Source: Gammaproteobacteria bacterium (GTDB lineage Bacteria > Pseudomonadota > Gammaproteobacteria > JAJPIJ01). Taken from it: a stretch of 64,000 nt of DNA. Of this stretch, positions 30,576-40,769 are shown piece by piece. Each line of letters starts with the position of its first letter. Positions within the stretch are counted from its first letter, which is position 1. The DNA lies in the NCBI GenBank assembly GCA_035501935.1, contig DATJVC010000030.1, positions 1-64,000 on the forward strand, read 5' to 3'. The notes below the pieces were generated by a model. It was not told where the DNA came from, made no database searches, and saw only the letters and a program-made list of their open reading frames with translations. Both the position numbers and the translations under genes were made by a program.

Positions 30576-33494
30576 ATGCAATCCATCAGCGATAAAGATC
30601 TAGGCACGCCTGCCGCCACCTCCTCGAAGATGGTGGCGGTGGAAATCGACGGTTTCAAAGTCACCGTTCCCGAGGGCACGTCTGTAATGCGGGCGGCAGC
30701 CAGCATTGGCCTCGGCATCCCCAAACTCTGCGCCACTGACATGCTGGACGCCTTTGGCTCCTGCCGCCTCTGCCTGGTGCAGATCGAGGGCATGAAGGGC
30801 TACCCTGCCTCATGCACCACGCCGGTTGCCGAGGGCATGAAAGTCACCACCCAGAACCAGAAACTCGGCGACATCCGCCGCGGCGTGATGGAGCTTTACA
30901 TTTCGGATCATCCCTTGGACTGCCTGACCTGTCCCGCCAACGGGCACTGCGAATTGCAGGACATGGCCGGTGTCGTGGGCCTGCGCGACGTGCGCTATGG
31001 CTACGACGGAGCCAACCACGTCCATGCGCACAAGGGACACCAAAACATCGGCAGCCAGAGTGCCACGCAATGCGGTGAAGCCAATCCGCTGTTCGTGGCG
31101 AAAGACGAGAGCAACCCGTACTTCACTTTCGATCCCAGCAAGTGCATCGTCTGTTCGCGCTGCGTGCGCGCCTGCGACGAAGTACAGGGCACGCTGGCGC
31201 TCACCATCCAGGGCCGCGGCTTCCTGTCCAAGGTTTCGCCGAGCCAGGACGAATCATTCATGGATTCCGAATGCGTCTCGTGCGGCGCCTGTGTGCAGGC
31301 CTGCCCGACGGCGACGCTGTCCGAGAAGGGCCTGATCGAGAAAGGCCAGGCCGAGCACAGCGTCATCACCACCTGCGCCTATTGCGGCGTCGGATGCTCA
31401 TTCAAGGCCGAGATGCAGGGCGAGGAAGTCGTGCGCATGGTCCCCAACAAGGACGGGCACGCCAACCATGGCCATTCCTGTGTGAAGGGCCGTTTCGCCT
31501 TCGGCTACGCCACCCATCCCGATCGCATCACCAAGCCCATGGTCCGCGCCAAGATCAGCGATCCGTGGCGGGAGGTTTCCTGGGATGAGGCCATCAACCA
31601 CGCGGCCGCCGAGTTCAAGCGCATCCAATCCAAGTATGGTCGCTATTCAATAGGCGGCATTACTTCCTCCCGCTGCACCAACGAGGAGACTTATCTTGTG
31701 CAGAAGCTGGTGCGCGCCGCCTTCGAGAACAACAATGTCGACACCTGTGCGCGCGTGTGCCATTCACCTACAGGCTATGGTCTGAAGCAAACCCTGGGTG
31801 AATCCGCTGGTACGCAGACATTCGACTCGGTGATGAAGGCCGATGTCATCATGGTCATCGGCGCCAACCCCACCGACGGCCATCCGGTGTTCGCCTCGCG
31901 CATGAAACAGCGCCTGCGTCAGGGGGCGAAACTGATCATCGCCGATCCACGCACGATAGGCCTGGTGAAGGCGCCACATATCAACGCCGACTACCACCTG
32001 AAACTCAAACCTGGCACCAATGTCGCCCTCATCAACGCGCTGGCGCACGTGGTCGTTACCGAGGGACTGACCAACGAGTCATTCGTCGTCTCGCGTTGCG
32101 AGCCTGAAGCCTATAAAAAATGGAAGGCCTTCATCAGCAAGCCGTCCCACTCGCCGGAGGCGAGCGAGGAGATCACAGGGGTACCCGCACGGCTGGTGCG
32201 GGAAGCCGCGAGGCTGTACGCCACCGGCGGGAATGGCGCCATCTACTACGGTCTTGGCGTCACCGAACACAGCCAGGGCTCGACCATGGTGATTGGCATT
32301 GCCAATCTCGCCATGTGCACGGGCAACATCGGACGCGAGGGCGTCGGCGTCAATCCGCTGCGCGGGCAGAACAACGTGCAGGGATCCTGCGACATGGGCT
32401 CCTTCCCGCATGAATACCCCGGCTACCGGCACGTTTCCGATGCCGCCACTCGCTCATCCTTCGAGCAGGTGTGGGGTGTGAAACTGGAGCAGGAACCGGG
32501 TTTGCGCATTCCCAACATGTTCGAGGCGGCACTCGATGGCAGCTTCAGGGGACTTTACATCCAGGGCGAGGACATCGCCCAGTCCGATCCGGACATCCAG
32601 CACGTCCACGCCGCGCTCAGGGCCATGGAATGTGTCGTCGTTCAGGATCTGTTCCTGAATGAAACCGCGAAATTCGCGCATGTGTTCCTGCCCGGCTCGT
32701 CGTTCCTGGAGAAAAGCGGGACCTTCACCAACGCCGAGCGCCGCATTTCGCCCGTGCGCAAGGTGATGCAGCCACTCGGCGGCAAGGAGGATTGGGAAGC
32801 CACGGTGATGCTGTCGAATGCGCTCGGTTACCCGATGAATTACCGGCACGCCTCCGAGATCTTGGACGAAATTGCGCTACTGACACCAACCTTCAAGGGC
32901 GTTACTTGGGAAAAACTGGAAAAACTTGGCAGCATCCAGTGGCCATGCAACGACACCCACCCGGAAGGTACGCCGATCATGCACGTGGATGAGTTTGTGC
33001 GCGGCAAGGGGCGTTTCATGCTCACCGAATATGTGCCGACCCATGAGCGCAGCAACAGCCGGTACCCACTCATCCTCACCACCGGTCGCATTCTGTCGCA
33101 GTACAACGTCGGCGCGCAGACGCGCCGCACCGCCAACTCGATGTGGCACAATGAGGACCGGCTGGAGATCCACCCGCACGACGCCGAGGTTCGCGGCATC
33201 AAGGAGCATGATTGGGTTGGCATACAGAGCCGCGCCGGTGAGACGGTGTTGCGCGCGACCATCACCGAACGCGTGCAGCCGGGTGTGGTCTACACCACCT
33301 TCCACTTCCCTGAATCCGGCGCCAACGTGATCACCACCGACAATTCTGACTGGGCGACGAACTGTCCGGAGTACAAGGTCACCGCCGTACAAGTCACCAA
33401 GGTGAGCCAGCCATCCGAGTGGCAGCGACGTTACCGCGCCTTCTCCGAGCAGCAGGAACAGCTGCTGGAACAGCGCAATGCCGTCTCTGGCTGA
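30576..33494 (+). CDS. fdsA: NAD-dependent formate dehydrogenase alpha (Mo/W catalytic) subunit
   Basis: Catalytic subunit of 972 residues that oxidises formate to CO2 at a bis-MGD Mo or W site. Order: N-terminal [2Fe-2S] domain (CRLCLVQ), His-Cys cluster region (LDCLTCPANGHCELQ), two ferredoxin-like [4Fe-4S] motifs (CIVCSRCVRAC and CVSCGACVQAC), then a further cluster CAYCGVGC and the molybdopterin domains. The metal ligand is Cys395 in RVCHSPTGYG, not selenocysteine. There is no Tat signal, so it is soluble. An RBS AAGGAGG lies at 30560-30566. Confidence 0.96.
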   Translation: MQSISDKDLGTPAATSSKMVAVEIDGFKVTVPEGTSVMRAAASIGLGIPKLCATDMLDAFGSCRLCLVQIEGMKGYPASCTTPVAEGMKVTTQNQKLGDIRRGVMELYISDHPLDCLTCPANGHCELQDMAGVVGLRDVRYGYDGANHVHAHKGHQNIGSQSATQCGEANPLFVAKDESNPYFTFDPSKCIVCSRCVRACDEVQGTLALTIQGRGFLSKVSPSQDESFMDSECVSCGACVQACPTATLSEKGLIEKGQAEHSVITTCAYCGVGCSFKAEMQGEEVVRMVPNKDGHANHGHSCVKGRFAFGYATHPDRITKPMVRAKISDPWREVSWDEAINHAAAEFKRIQSKYGRYSIGGITSSRCTNEETYLVQKLVRAAFENNNVDTCARVCHSPTGYGLKQTLGESAGTQTFDSVMKADVIMVIGANPTDGHPVFASRMKQRLRQGAKLIIADPRTIGLVKAPHINADYHLKLKPGTNVALINALAHVVVTEGLTNESFVVSRCEPEAYKKWKAFISKPSHSPEASEEITGVPARLVREAARLYATGGNGAIYYGLGVTEHSQGSTMVIGIANLAMCTGNIGREGVGVNPLRGQNNVQGSCDMGSFPHEYPGYRHVSDAATRSSFEQVWGVKLEQEPGLRIPNMFEAALDGSFRGLYIQGEDIAQSDPDIQHVHAALRAMECVVVQDLFLNETAKFAHVFLPGSSFLEKSGTFTNAERRISPVRKVMQPLGGKEDWEATVMLSNALGYPMNYRHASEILDEIALLTPTFKGVTWEKLEKLGSIQWPCNDTHPEGTPIMHVDEFVRGKGRFMLTEYVPTHERSNSRYPLILTTGRILSQYNVGAQTRRTANSMWHNEDRLEIHPHDAEVRGIKEHDWVGIQSRAGETVLRATITERVQPGVVYTTFHFPESGANVITTDNSDWATNCPEYKVTAVQVTKVSQPSEWQRRYRAFSEQQEQLLEQRNAVSG

Positions 33495-34326
33495 ATCACC
33501 ACCCCGGGCTGAACAGCAGACGTCCCTGCCGTTCCAGCCGGTGGTAGCCCTGCAGGTCGAGCGTCATCGCGGCGGCCAGACCGCTCCCGCCACTGATCGG
33601 ATCGCCGAGGAAGTCGCCGTCTGCCTGGCCTACAACGGGGTGGCGCACTCGGTCATGATGACCACCCCCGCTGACCTTGAGGAATTCGCGTTGGGATTCA
33701 GCCTGACCGAGGGGATCGTTGGCCGTGCCGACGAACTGCGCGATATCCAGGTCACGCCCCACCCCGAAGGCATCGTGGTATCCATGTCCATACCCCCGGA
33801 ACGCGCCGAGCGGCTCAGCGGGCGCGAACGCAACATCGTCGGACGCACCGGCTGCGGACTGTGCGGGGTGCGCGAACTGGCGGATGCCGTACGGCTGCCC
33901 GCGAATGTCGGCACTGGCGTATGCGTGCCTGGTGTGGCGCTGGCCGATGCGTTGCGCGGGATCACGACCGGCCAGCGACTCAACGCGCAGACGGGCGCGC
34001 ATCATGCCGCGGCATGGGCGGATGCTTCCGGGAAAATCGGACATGTATACGAGGACGTTGGCCGCCACAACGCCCTCGACAAGCTCGTCGGCAAATTATC
34101 CAACATGAAGGTCGACACCGGATCAGGATTTGCGGTCATCACCAGCCGCGCCAGCTATGAGATGGTCCTGAAAGCCGCTACCGCCGGGATTACGCTGCTG
34201 GCGGCGGTTTCGGCACCCACGGCGCTGGCGGTACGCCTGGCGCGCACGACCGGCCTGACGCTGGCCGGCTTTGTGCGGGGCGATGACTACGTCATTTACG
34301 CCCACCCACAACGCATACAATCATAA
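33478..34326 (+). CDS. fdhD: Formate dehydrogenase sulfurtransferase FdhD/FdsC
   Basis: Chaperone that transfers sulfur to the bis-MGD cofactor before insertion into FdsA. It has 282 residues. The mobile-loop cysteines are Cys126 and Cys129 in GCGLCG, and the conserved GRHNALDKLVG and ITSRASYEMV segments follow. It overlaps the end of fdsA by 17 bases, so translation is coupled. This is the 'C' gene of fdsGBACD. Confidence 0.95.
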   Translation: MPSLAESPPRAEQQTSLPFQPVVALQVERHRGGQTAPATDRIAEEVAVCLAYNGVAHSVMMTTPADLEEFALGFSLTEGIVGRADELRDIQVTPHPEGIVVSMSIPPERAERLSGRERNIVGRTGCGLCGVRELADAVRLPANVGTGVCVPGVALADALRGITTGQRLNAQTGAHHAAAWADASGKIGHVYEDVGRHNALDKLVGKLSNMKVDTGSGFAVITSRASYEMVLKAATAGITLLAAVSAPTALAVRLARTTGLTLAGFVRGDDYVIYAHPQRIQS

Positions 34327-34349
34327 CGTCATAAAGGTTTATACAGAGC

Positions 34350-34583
34350 ATGCATATCGAACGCCTCATCCAGATGGCCAACGACATCGGCGATTACTTC
34401 GCGGCCGAACCGGATCGCAATGAAGCCATCACCGGCATCCACAACCACATACGCCGGTTTTGGGATCCGCGCATGCGGCGGCAGATCATCGAATACCTTC
34501 AGCAGGACGGCAGCGAACTCAATGAGATGGTGCGGGAGGCGGTCAGGAAACTGGAGCCGGTGCCCAACCGGACCAGTGCATGA
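34350..34583 (+). CDS. fdsD: Formate dehydrogenase delta subunit
   Basis: Small helical protein of 77 residues (MHIERLIQMANDIGDYF start; FWDPRMRRQI in the middle), matching the FdsD/DUF-type delta subunit that stabilises or helps mature FdsABG. It has no cofactor ligands. It starts 23 bases after fdhD and closes the operon. No strong terminator is seen after it; the following 276-base gap ends in the porin promoter. Confidence 0.92.
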   Translation: MHIERLIQMANDIGDYFAAEPDRNEAITGIHNHIRRFWDPRMRRQIIEYLQQDGSELNEMVREAVRKLEPVPNRTSA

Positions 34584-34746
34584 CGCCGGTGGCTGCGTTG
34601 CAGGCAAACCCACGGCGTTGCCAGCCGACCCTCGAAATCCCCAATCCCGACCCGCCGGTAACCAACCGCTGCCGACGGATTCCAACCGACATATTCACGT
34701 CGGGACATTAGAACCCAAGTCACTCCCACCAATCGCACGGATAATG

Positions 34747-34793
34747 TTGTAAAAATGTTTTCATATCGTTATATTTGAACGTATATAACGATA
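34747..34793 (+). promoter_or_regulatory. Porin promoter overlapped by a ModE-like (Mo-box) dyad
   Basis: TATCGTTATAT (34764-34774) and its exact complement ATATAACGATA (34783-34793) are separated by 8 bases, a perfect 11-base dyad of the CGnTATA...TATAnCG type recognised by the molybdate sensor ModE. TTGTAA (34747-34752) and TATATT (34770-34775), 17 bases apart, form a good sigma-70 promoter whose -10 lies inside the left arm. ModE-type binding would therefore block the promoter when molybdate is plentiful. Start codon is 67 bases downstream. Confidence 0.7.
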
Positions 34794-34859
34794 AAGTAAG
34801 TTGATGATAGCTGCCGCCCGCGGTCTTAATTACCAAAACAGCATCTCGAGAAGAAAATC

Positions 34860-36389
34860 ATGCATAGCCGATGCGTCGCCCTTGCTTTGTTTTTTGTTTT
34901 GCCGCTCCTGTACGCGCCGCACGCCAAGGCCGCAGACGAGGCGCTGCTAAGGGTGCTGCTGCAAAACAAGCTCATCAGCCAGGCCCAGTACGATGCCATC
35001 ATCAAGGCGCAGGATTCGACCGCCAGCAAACCGTTGCCTGCGCAGGATCAGGGCCTGCTGGACGTATTGCTGGCCAATAACGTCATCACCAAGGAGCAGT
35101 TCGCCGCGCTGCAGGTGAAAAACGCCGACGACAAGACCAAGAAAATCCAGGCCGGCGAAGCTAAGGTCACGCTCAAGGACGGGCTCAAATTCAAATCGGC
35201 AGACAGCGATTTCTCGGCACAGGTGGGAACCTATTTCCAGTTTGACTCCGCCTTGTATGGCAATCAGGGCAAGACGGATTTTTCGGATGGCACGGAATTA
35301 CGACGCGGGCGATTATCGCTATCCGGAACGGTGATGAGGGATTGGGATTACAAATTCGAAGCGGACTTCGCCGGCACCACCCAGGGCGGTACGACCAATA
35401 CAGTTACGGTCACCGACGCCTTTGTCCGTTACAACGGATTCGCCCCGGTGAGTTTGACCGCCGGCAATTTCAAGGTGCCTTATGGGCTGGAAGAAGTCAG
35501 CAGTGCCAAATATCTCACCTTCATGGAGCGCGGCCTGCCCTTCGCCTTTACCAACCTCCGCTTGCTCGGTGGCATGGTCGGCGCCAATGGCGACAACTGG
35601 ACGGCGGCGGCGGGTGCGTTCGGTGACGGCATTACCGCCCAGAACGGCGATGATGAAGGCATGACCGGCGCAGCACGTGTCACCTTCGCCCCCATACTCA
35701 AACCAGGACAGGTACTGCATCTGGGCATCTCCGGCCAGGTGCGCGGGCCGGCGGATAATTCAACTTCCCCGTTCAAGGAGACCCTACAATTCCGATCCAA
35801 GCCGGAATCCGACATCATCAGCGACGCCCTGACCGCGAGCACGGCATTGAGCAAAAAAGTGAACGGTCGGATGGTGTTCTTCGGCCGGAGCAGCGGGAGA
35901 CTGGTGGATACCGGCAGCATCGGTGGCAGCGTGAACTACGCGGACATGGGTAATTTCGAGGCGGCGGGAGTTTATGGCCCGTTTTCCCTGCAGGGCGAAT
36001 ACATGCTGGTCAATGTCGATCGCGACGTGGGCGGTGATCTCTCGTTCGGCGGCTATTATCTGTACGGCAGTTTGTTCCTGACGGATGATTCCCGCAACTA
36101 TCTGGGTGGCAAGGGTACCTTCGATGTGATTCAGCCCAAACGGCCCTTTCAGTTACGCGGCGACGGCTGGGGGGCATGGGAGGTGGCGCTGCGCGTCAGC
36201 GGCATTGACCTGAATGACAAGGAGATCCAGGGTGGTGATGAAGAAGACCTGACGGCCGCCCTGAACTGGTACCCCAACAGCTTCGTGCGGCTCTCGGCCA
36301 ATTACGTCAAGGTACTGGGCCTGAACGGCGGCGCGCACGATGGCGAGGACATCGACGCCTTCCAGACGCGCGTCCAAGTCGTTTACTAA
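34860..36389 (+). CDS. Outer-membrane porin, phosphate-selective OprO/OprP family
   Basis: Protein of 509 residues with a signal peptide (about 1-24, AKA cleavage), then two copies of a ~22-residue helical motif (LLRVLLQNKLISQAQYDAII and LLDVLLANNVITKEQFAAL), then a beta-barrel domain from about residue 95 to the end. The C-terminal residue is Tyr (QVVY) where Phe is more usual for BAM recognition. OprO/P porins carry oxyanions. Its position after the Mo/W formate dehydrogenase and the Mo-box promoter suggest molybdate or tungstate rather than phosphate; that is inference. Confidence 0.85.
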   Translation: MHSRCVALALFFVLPLLYAPHAKAADEALLRVLLQNKLISQAQYDAIIKAQDSTASKPLPAQDQGLLDVLLANNVITKEQFAALQVKNADDKTKKIQAGEAKVTLKDGLKFKSADSDFSAQVGTYFQFDSALYGNQGKTDFSDGTELRRGRLSLSGTVMRDWDYKFEADFAGTTQGGTTNTVTVTDAFVRYNGFAPVSLTAGNFKVPYGLEEVSSAKYLTFMERGLPFAFTNLRLLGGMVGANGDNWTAAAGAFGDGITAQNGDDEGMTGAARVTFAPILKPGQVLHLGISGQVRGPADNSTSPFKETLQFRSKPESDIISDALTASTALSKKVNGRMVFFGRSSGRLVDTGSIGGSVNYADMGNFEAAGVYGPFSLQGEYMLVNVDRDVGGDLSFGGYYLYGSLFLTDDSRNYLGGKGTFDVIQPKRPFQLRGDGWGAWEVALRVSGIDLNDKEIQGGDEEDLTAALNWYPNSFVRLSANYVKVLGLNGGAHDGEDIDAFQTRVQVVY

Positions 36390-36399
36390 GCCTCCATCC

Positions 36400-37464
<1,065 letters not shown>

Positions 37465-37479
37465 ACTGAAGCGGCCAGT

Positions 37480-38880
37480 TTAGGCATCCATGTTCAGTTC
37501 TTGGATTTTTCGCGTCAGGGTATTGCGTCCCCAGCCAAGCAGTCTCGCGGCCTCCTGGCGCTTGCCGGCGGTCCGCCGCAACGCGGCTTCGATCAATATG
37601 CGCTCGAACGCCGGTACGGCCTTGCTCAGCACGTCACCCCCGCCCTCCGTCAGCAGCCGATCCGCCCAGTCACGCAACGCTTTCTCCCAATCTTCACCGG
37701 AATCGCCCGTACTTTTAATCATGGTGAGTTCCGGCGGCAGGTCTTCGCTGTGCACGTCCCGGGTGGGCGCCATAACCGTGATCCAGCGACAGACATTCTC
37801 CAACTGGCGTACGTTGCCGGGCCAGTCGTTCTGCTGCATGACCTTGAGCGCATCCGGCAGCAATATCTTGCCTTCCACGCCCAGTTCGCGGGCGGCCACC
37901 GACAGGAAATGACGCGCCAATGGCTCGATGTCTTCGTGCCGCTCCCTTAGCGGCGGGATATGCAGGCGGATCACATTCAGACGATGGAAGAGATCGTCCC
38001 GGAACAGCCCGGCTTTGACCCGGGCGGCCAGGTCCTGATGCGTTGCGGCGATGACACGCACATCGACGCGGATCGGTGCCGTGCCGCCGACCCGGTAAAA
38101 CTCACCATCGGCCAGCACCCGCAACAGACGCGTCTGCAGTTCCGCCGGCATATCCCCAATCTCGTCTAGAAACAGGGTGCCGCCGTTGGCCTGCTCGAAG
38201 CGACCGATGCGTTGTTGTGTAGCGCCGGTGAAGGCGCCCTTCTCATGACCGAAAAGTTCCGACTCCAGCAATTCACGCGGGATGGCCGCGGTATTCAACG
38301 CAATGAGCGGCTGGTTCGCGCGCGGGCTGTGCCGGTGCAGGGCGCGCGCCACCAACTCCTTCCCAGTGCCTGATTCACCGGTGATGAGCACGGTCATTTG
38401 TGAACGCGACAGACGACCAATGGCTCGAAATACTTCCTGCATCGCCGGCGCCACGCCAATCATGTCCGAAGTGAAGGCCGTGGCCTCCGTCCCGGTGCCG
38501 GGTGCGGGCGTCTGCCGCCGCAGGGCACGGCGGACGATGCCAACGGCCTCGTCGACGTCGAAGGGTTTGGGCAGGTACTCGAACGCTCCGCCCTTAAATA
38601 CCTCCACAGCGCGATCCAGATCGGCGTATGCCGTCATGATGATGACCGGCACTTCCGGCGAACGGCGGCGCACGTGCTCCAGCAGACCCATGCCGTCCGT
38701 CCCCGGCATGCGGATGTCGGCGAGGATGACGGCGGGTTTTTCCTTTTCCAGCCTGCGGATGGCGAGATCGGCGTTATCCAAGCAGCGTACCGGGATGCCC
38801 GCTTGCGTCAGCGCCTTCTCCAGCACCCAGCGGATGGCGCGGTCATCGTCAACCACCCACACTGGCGCGGATTCATTCAT
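37480..38880 (-). CDS. ntrC: Nitrogen regulation response regulator NtrC
   Basis: Sigma-54 enhancer-binding protein of 466 residues. Receiver domain with the phosphate acceptor Asp55 (ILADIRMPG), an AAA+ domain with GESGTGKE and the sigma-54 contact loop GAFTGA, and a C-terminal Fis-type helix-turn-helix ([19 protein letters not shown]). ATG 38880 is chosen because it puts the receiver at the N-terminus as in E. coli; upstream residues are unrelated. It overlaps ntrB by 8 bases. Confidence 0.97.
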   Translation of the reverse strand: MNESAPVWVVDDDRAIRWVLEKALTQAGIPVRCLDNADLAIRRLEKEKPAVILADIRMPGTDGMGLLEHVRRRSPEVPVIIMTAYADLDRAVEVFKGGAFEYLPKPFDVDEAVGIVRRALRRQTPAPGTGTEATAFTSDMIGVAPAMQEVFRAIGRLSRSQMTVLITGESGTGKELVARALHRHSPRANQPLIALNTAAIPRELLESELFGHEKGAFTGATQQRIGRFEQANGGTLFLDEIGDMPAELQTRLLRVLADGEFYRVGGTAPIRVDVRVIAATHQDLAARVKAGLFRDDLFHRLNVIRLHIPPLRERHEDIEPLARHFLSVAARELGVEGKILLPDALKVMQQNDWPGNVRQLENVCRWITVMAPTRDVHSEDLPPELTMIKSTGDSGEDWEKALRDWADRLLTEGGGDVLSKAVPAFERILIEAALRRTAGKRQEAARLLGWGRNTLTRKIQELNMDA

Positions 38881-39967
38881 CGTCGTTGAGAGGCAGCAAC
38901 ACGCTGAACACGGTGTGGCCGGGACTGCTCTGGCACTCGATGGTGCCGCCATTCTTGTGGATCAGGCTGCGCGTAATCGCGAGTCCCAGACCGGTGCCAT
39001 CCGCGCGCCCCGAGATCATGGGGTAGAAAATCTGGTCGGCGATCTCGGGAGGGACGCCGGGGCCGGTATCGATGACCTCCACGCGCAATGCCAGACGATG
39101 ACGCAGACCGTTCAGAGTGACCTGGCGCTCGGCGCGCGTACGCAGCGTAATTTCTCCACCGCCCGCCACTGCCTGGCTGGCATTGTGCACCACGTTCAGA
39201 AACGCCTGCACCAAATGGTCGCGGTCGGCGTGCAAGGGCGGCAAACTGGGATCATAATCGCGATGAATCTGCAGCGTCGGGCGTTCGGCCTCCACCAGCT
39301 GCCGCACATGTTCCAGTACTTCGTGAACGTTCAGGGCCACCGGGTGCGGCTTGCTTTCCGGCAGCATCATGTTATCCAGCAGCGTGCGCAGCCGATCGGC
39401 TTCGCCCATGATGAGGCGGGTGTATTCGCGATGCGCTTCACTGCCCAATTCACGTTCCAGCAGCTGCGCCGCACCCCGGATGCCGCCGAGAGGATTTTTA
39501 ACCTCGTGCGCCATGCCGCGCATCAGGGCCGCGGTGACATGATCCTGCGCCAGGAGGTTCTCCTCGCGTGCCATCCGGCGACGCCAGCTGGCATCGGTGA
39601 GTTCCAGCAGTACATGCGTTACCCGGGCGCCCTCGAAGACCGGCGTCAGGCTGCAATCCACGTTGCGCACGGGCGCGTTCCCTGAAAGCGCGAGCGTGAT
39701 TTCGCGTTCAACCAGCGGTTCACCCGTCTTCAACACCTTGTCCAAAGCCGCCTGCAATACCGGCGCGCCGGCGAGCAGTTGTCCAGCAGACTGACCCGCA
39801 GACTTGCGCATATTGATGGCGAACAAGGCCTCCACCGCCGCGCTTTGCCAGTACAAACGGGCCGCTCCATCAAACACCATGACGGCAGTGGACAGATGAT
39901 CCAAAAGGGCCAGCAAACGCCTGGCGTCTGGCATGGCTTGTAATCTTATCGCACTATTCTGGTGCAT
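38873..39967 (-). CDS. ntrB: Nitrogen regulation sensor kinase NtrB
   Basis: Cytosolic histidine kinase that phosphorylates NtrC under nitrogen limitation, controlled by PII. A PAS domain is followed by the H-box GMAHEVKNPLGGIRGAAQLL, then N, G1 and G2 boxes (NASQAV, DTGPGVPP, GTGLGLAI). ATG 39967 gives 364 residues; ATG 39934 gives 353, nearer E. coli's 349, and is favoured by the fact that an NtrC site covers the first ATG. No membrane helices. Confidence 0.95.
   Translation of the reverse strand: MHQNSAIRLQAMPDARRLLALLDHLSTAVMVFDGAARLYWQSAAVEALFAINMRKSAGQSAGQLLAGAPVLQAALDKVLKTGEPLVEREITLALSGNAPVRNVDCSLTPVFEGARVTHVLLELTDASWRRRMAREENLLAQDHVTAALMRGMAHEVKNPLGGIRGAAQLLERELGSEAHREYTRLIMGEADRLRTLLDNMMLPESKPHPVALNVHEVLEHVRQLVEAERPTLQIHRDYDPSLPPLHADRDHLVQAFLNVVHNASQAVAGGGEITLRTRAERQVTLNGLRHRLALRVEVIDTGPGVPPEIADQIFYPMISGRADGTGLGLAITRSLIHKNGGTIECQSSPGHTVFSVLLPLNDDE
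39950..39966 (-). promoter_or_regulatory. NtrC-binding site at the ntrB start
   Basis: The 17-mer CGCACTATTCTGGTGCA matches the E. coli glnA NtrC site AGCACTATATTGGTGCA at 14 of 17 positions. It covers the first candidate ATG of ntrB. In E. coli the glnL (ntrB) promoter carries an NtrC site used for autorepression, so the same role is likely here. Confidence 0.75.
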
Positions 39968-40118
39968 ATGAAATTGGGGCACTGTGCAACCGGATGCACG
40001 CCTAGTTTGAAACATTGAGAAAAGCCGCCCCATACATGGCGGTATCACCAGTTTCTATGAAAGAACAGCAATAATCAGACCAGATGAACCACTGAAAATA
40101 AGCCGGCTTTTATCGGGA

Positions 40119-40649
40119 TTATTTTTTCTTGGGGGGCTTATTCAACAAGGAAAAACGCTGAAGGGTGAAAGTCGTGCTGGCACTGCCGAGCGTTTTACCG
40201 CCCGGGTCCCGCACCGTGGCCTCCACCGTATGCGTACCGCGATCCACATTGGTCAGGCTCATTTCCGTCGCGCCGCCCGGATCCCCCTGCGGCTGACCAT
40301 CCATTGAAAATTGAATGGTGTCCCCGGCATTGAGGGGGGGATTCAGTTGCACGCTGATGTCAACGTTGCCCTCATTCTCGCGTATGGCCTCATCTCCCTT
40401 CGGGGAGATGAACGTGACTTCGTAATGCCTCGCTTCAGACGGTTGGGGCGAGGCGCCCGCCTTTTCCGGCTTGTCGGCCGGGATGGTGTCCACATCCTTG
40501 ACCTTGATTTTCTCCGCACCCGCAGTGGGCTTATCGGAAAAATGTACGACCCCGTCCTTGTCCACCCATTTGTAAAGTTCTGTGTCGGCAACGGCGGTGG
40601 CCGCCCACAGCATGAGCAGAGAACCACCCACCACTCGCATAATTGTCAT
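40119..40649 (-). CDS. DUF4124 domain-containing periplasmic protein
   Basis: Protein of about 176 residues from ATG 40649; ATGs at 40661 and 40640 are alternatives. A signal peptide ending VADTELYK is followed at once by the DUF4124 motif YKWVDKDGVVHFSDKP. The C-terminal half resembles a beta-sandwich domain (VNI-type repeats NPPLNAGDTI and VDRGTHTVEATV), ending in a lysine tail. Genes like this often lie between glnA and ntrBC in gammaproteobacteria; the function is not known. Confidence 0.85.
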   Translation of the reverse strand: MTIMRVVGGSLLMLWAATAVADTELYKWVDKDGVVHFSDKPTAGAEKIKVKDVDTIPADKPEKAGASPQPSEARHYEVTFISPKGDEAIRENEGNVDISVQLNPPLNAGDTIQFSMDGQPQGDPGGATEMSLTNVDRGTHTVEATVRDPGGKTLGSASTTFTLQRFSLLNKPPKKK

Positions 40650-40716
40650 AGTCTGGAGCATAACCAAGGCCTGACAGGTAGACAAGAACCGGAGGGGTGG
40701 GTTTCGAGCTTGAAAA

Positions 40717-40742
40717 GAAAAGCCCCCGATCGGGGGCTTTTC
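40717..40742 (-). terminator. Rho-independent terminator of glnA
   Basis: A perfect 26-base palindrome with core AGCCCCCGATCGGGGGCT lies 27 bases after the glnA stop. On the minus strand it is followed by TTTTC, giving a strong stem and U-rich tail. It separates glnA from DUF4124-ntrB-ntrC, as in the E. coli glnALG operon. Confidence 0.9.
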
Positions 40743-40769
40743 TGTACCGTTGCTGAACGCTGGCGTGAG

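Noticed and set aside
34592-34630. Possible stem (GGCAA...TTGCC) after fdsD as a terminator
   Set aside because: Only 5-base arms and no T-tract; not a convincing terminator.
40097-40112. Short palindrome AAGCCGGCTT after the DUF4124 stop as a terminator
   Set aside because: The stem has no loop bases and a weak U-tail; too marginal to list.
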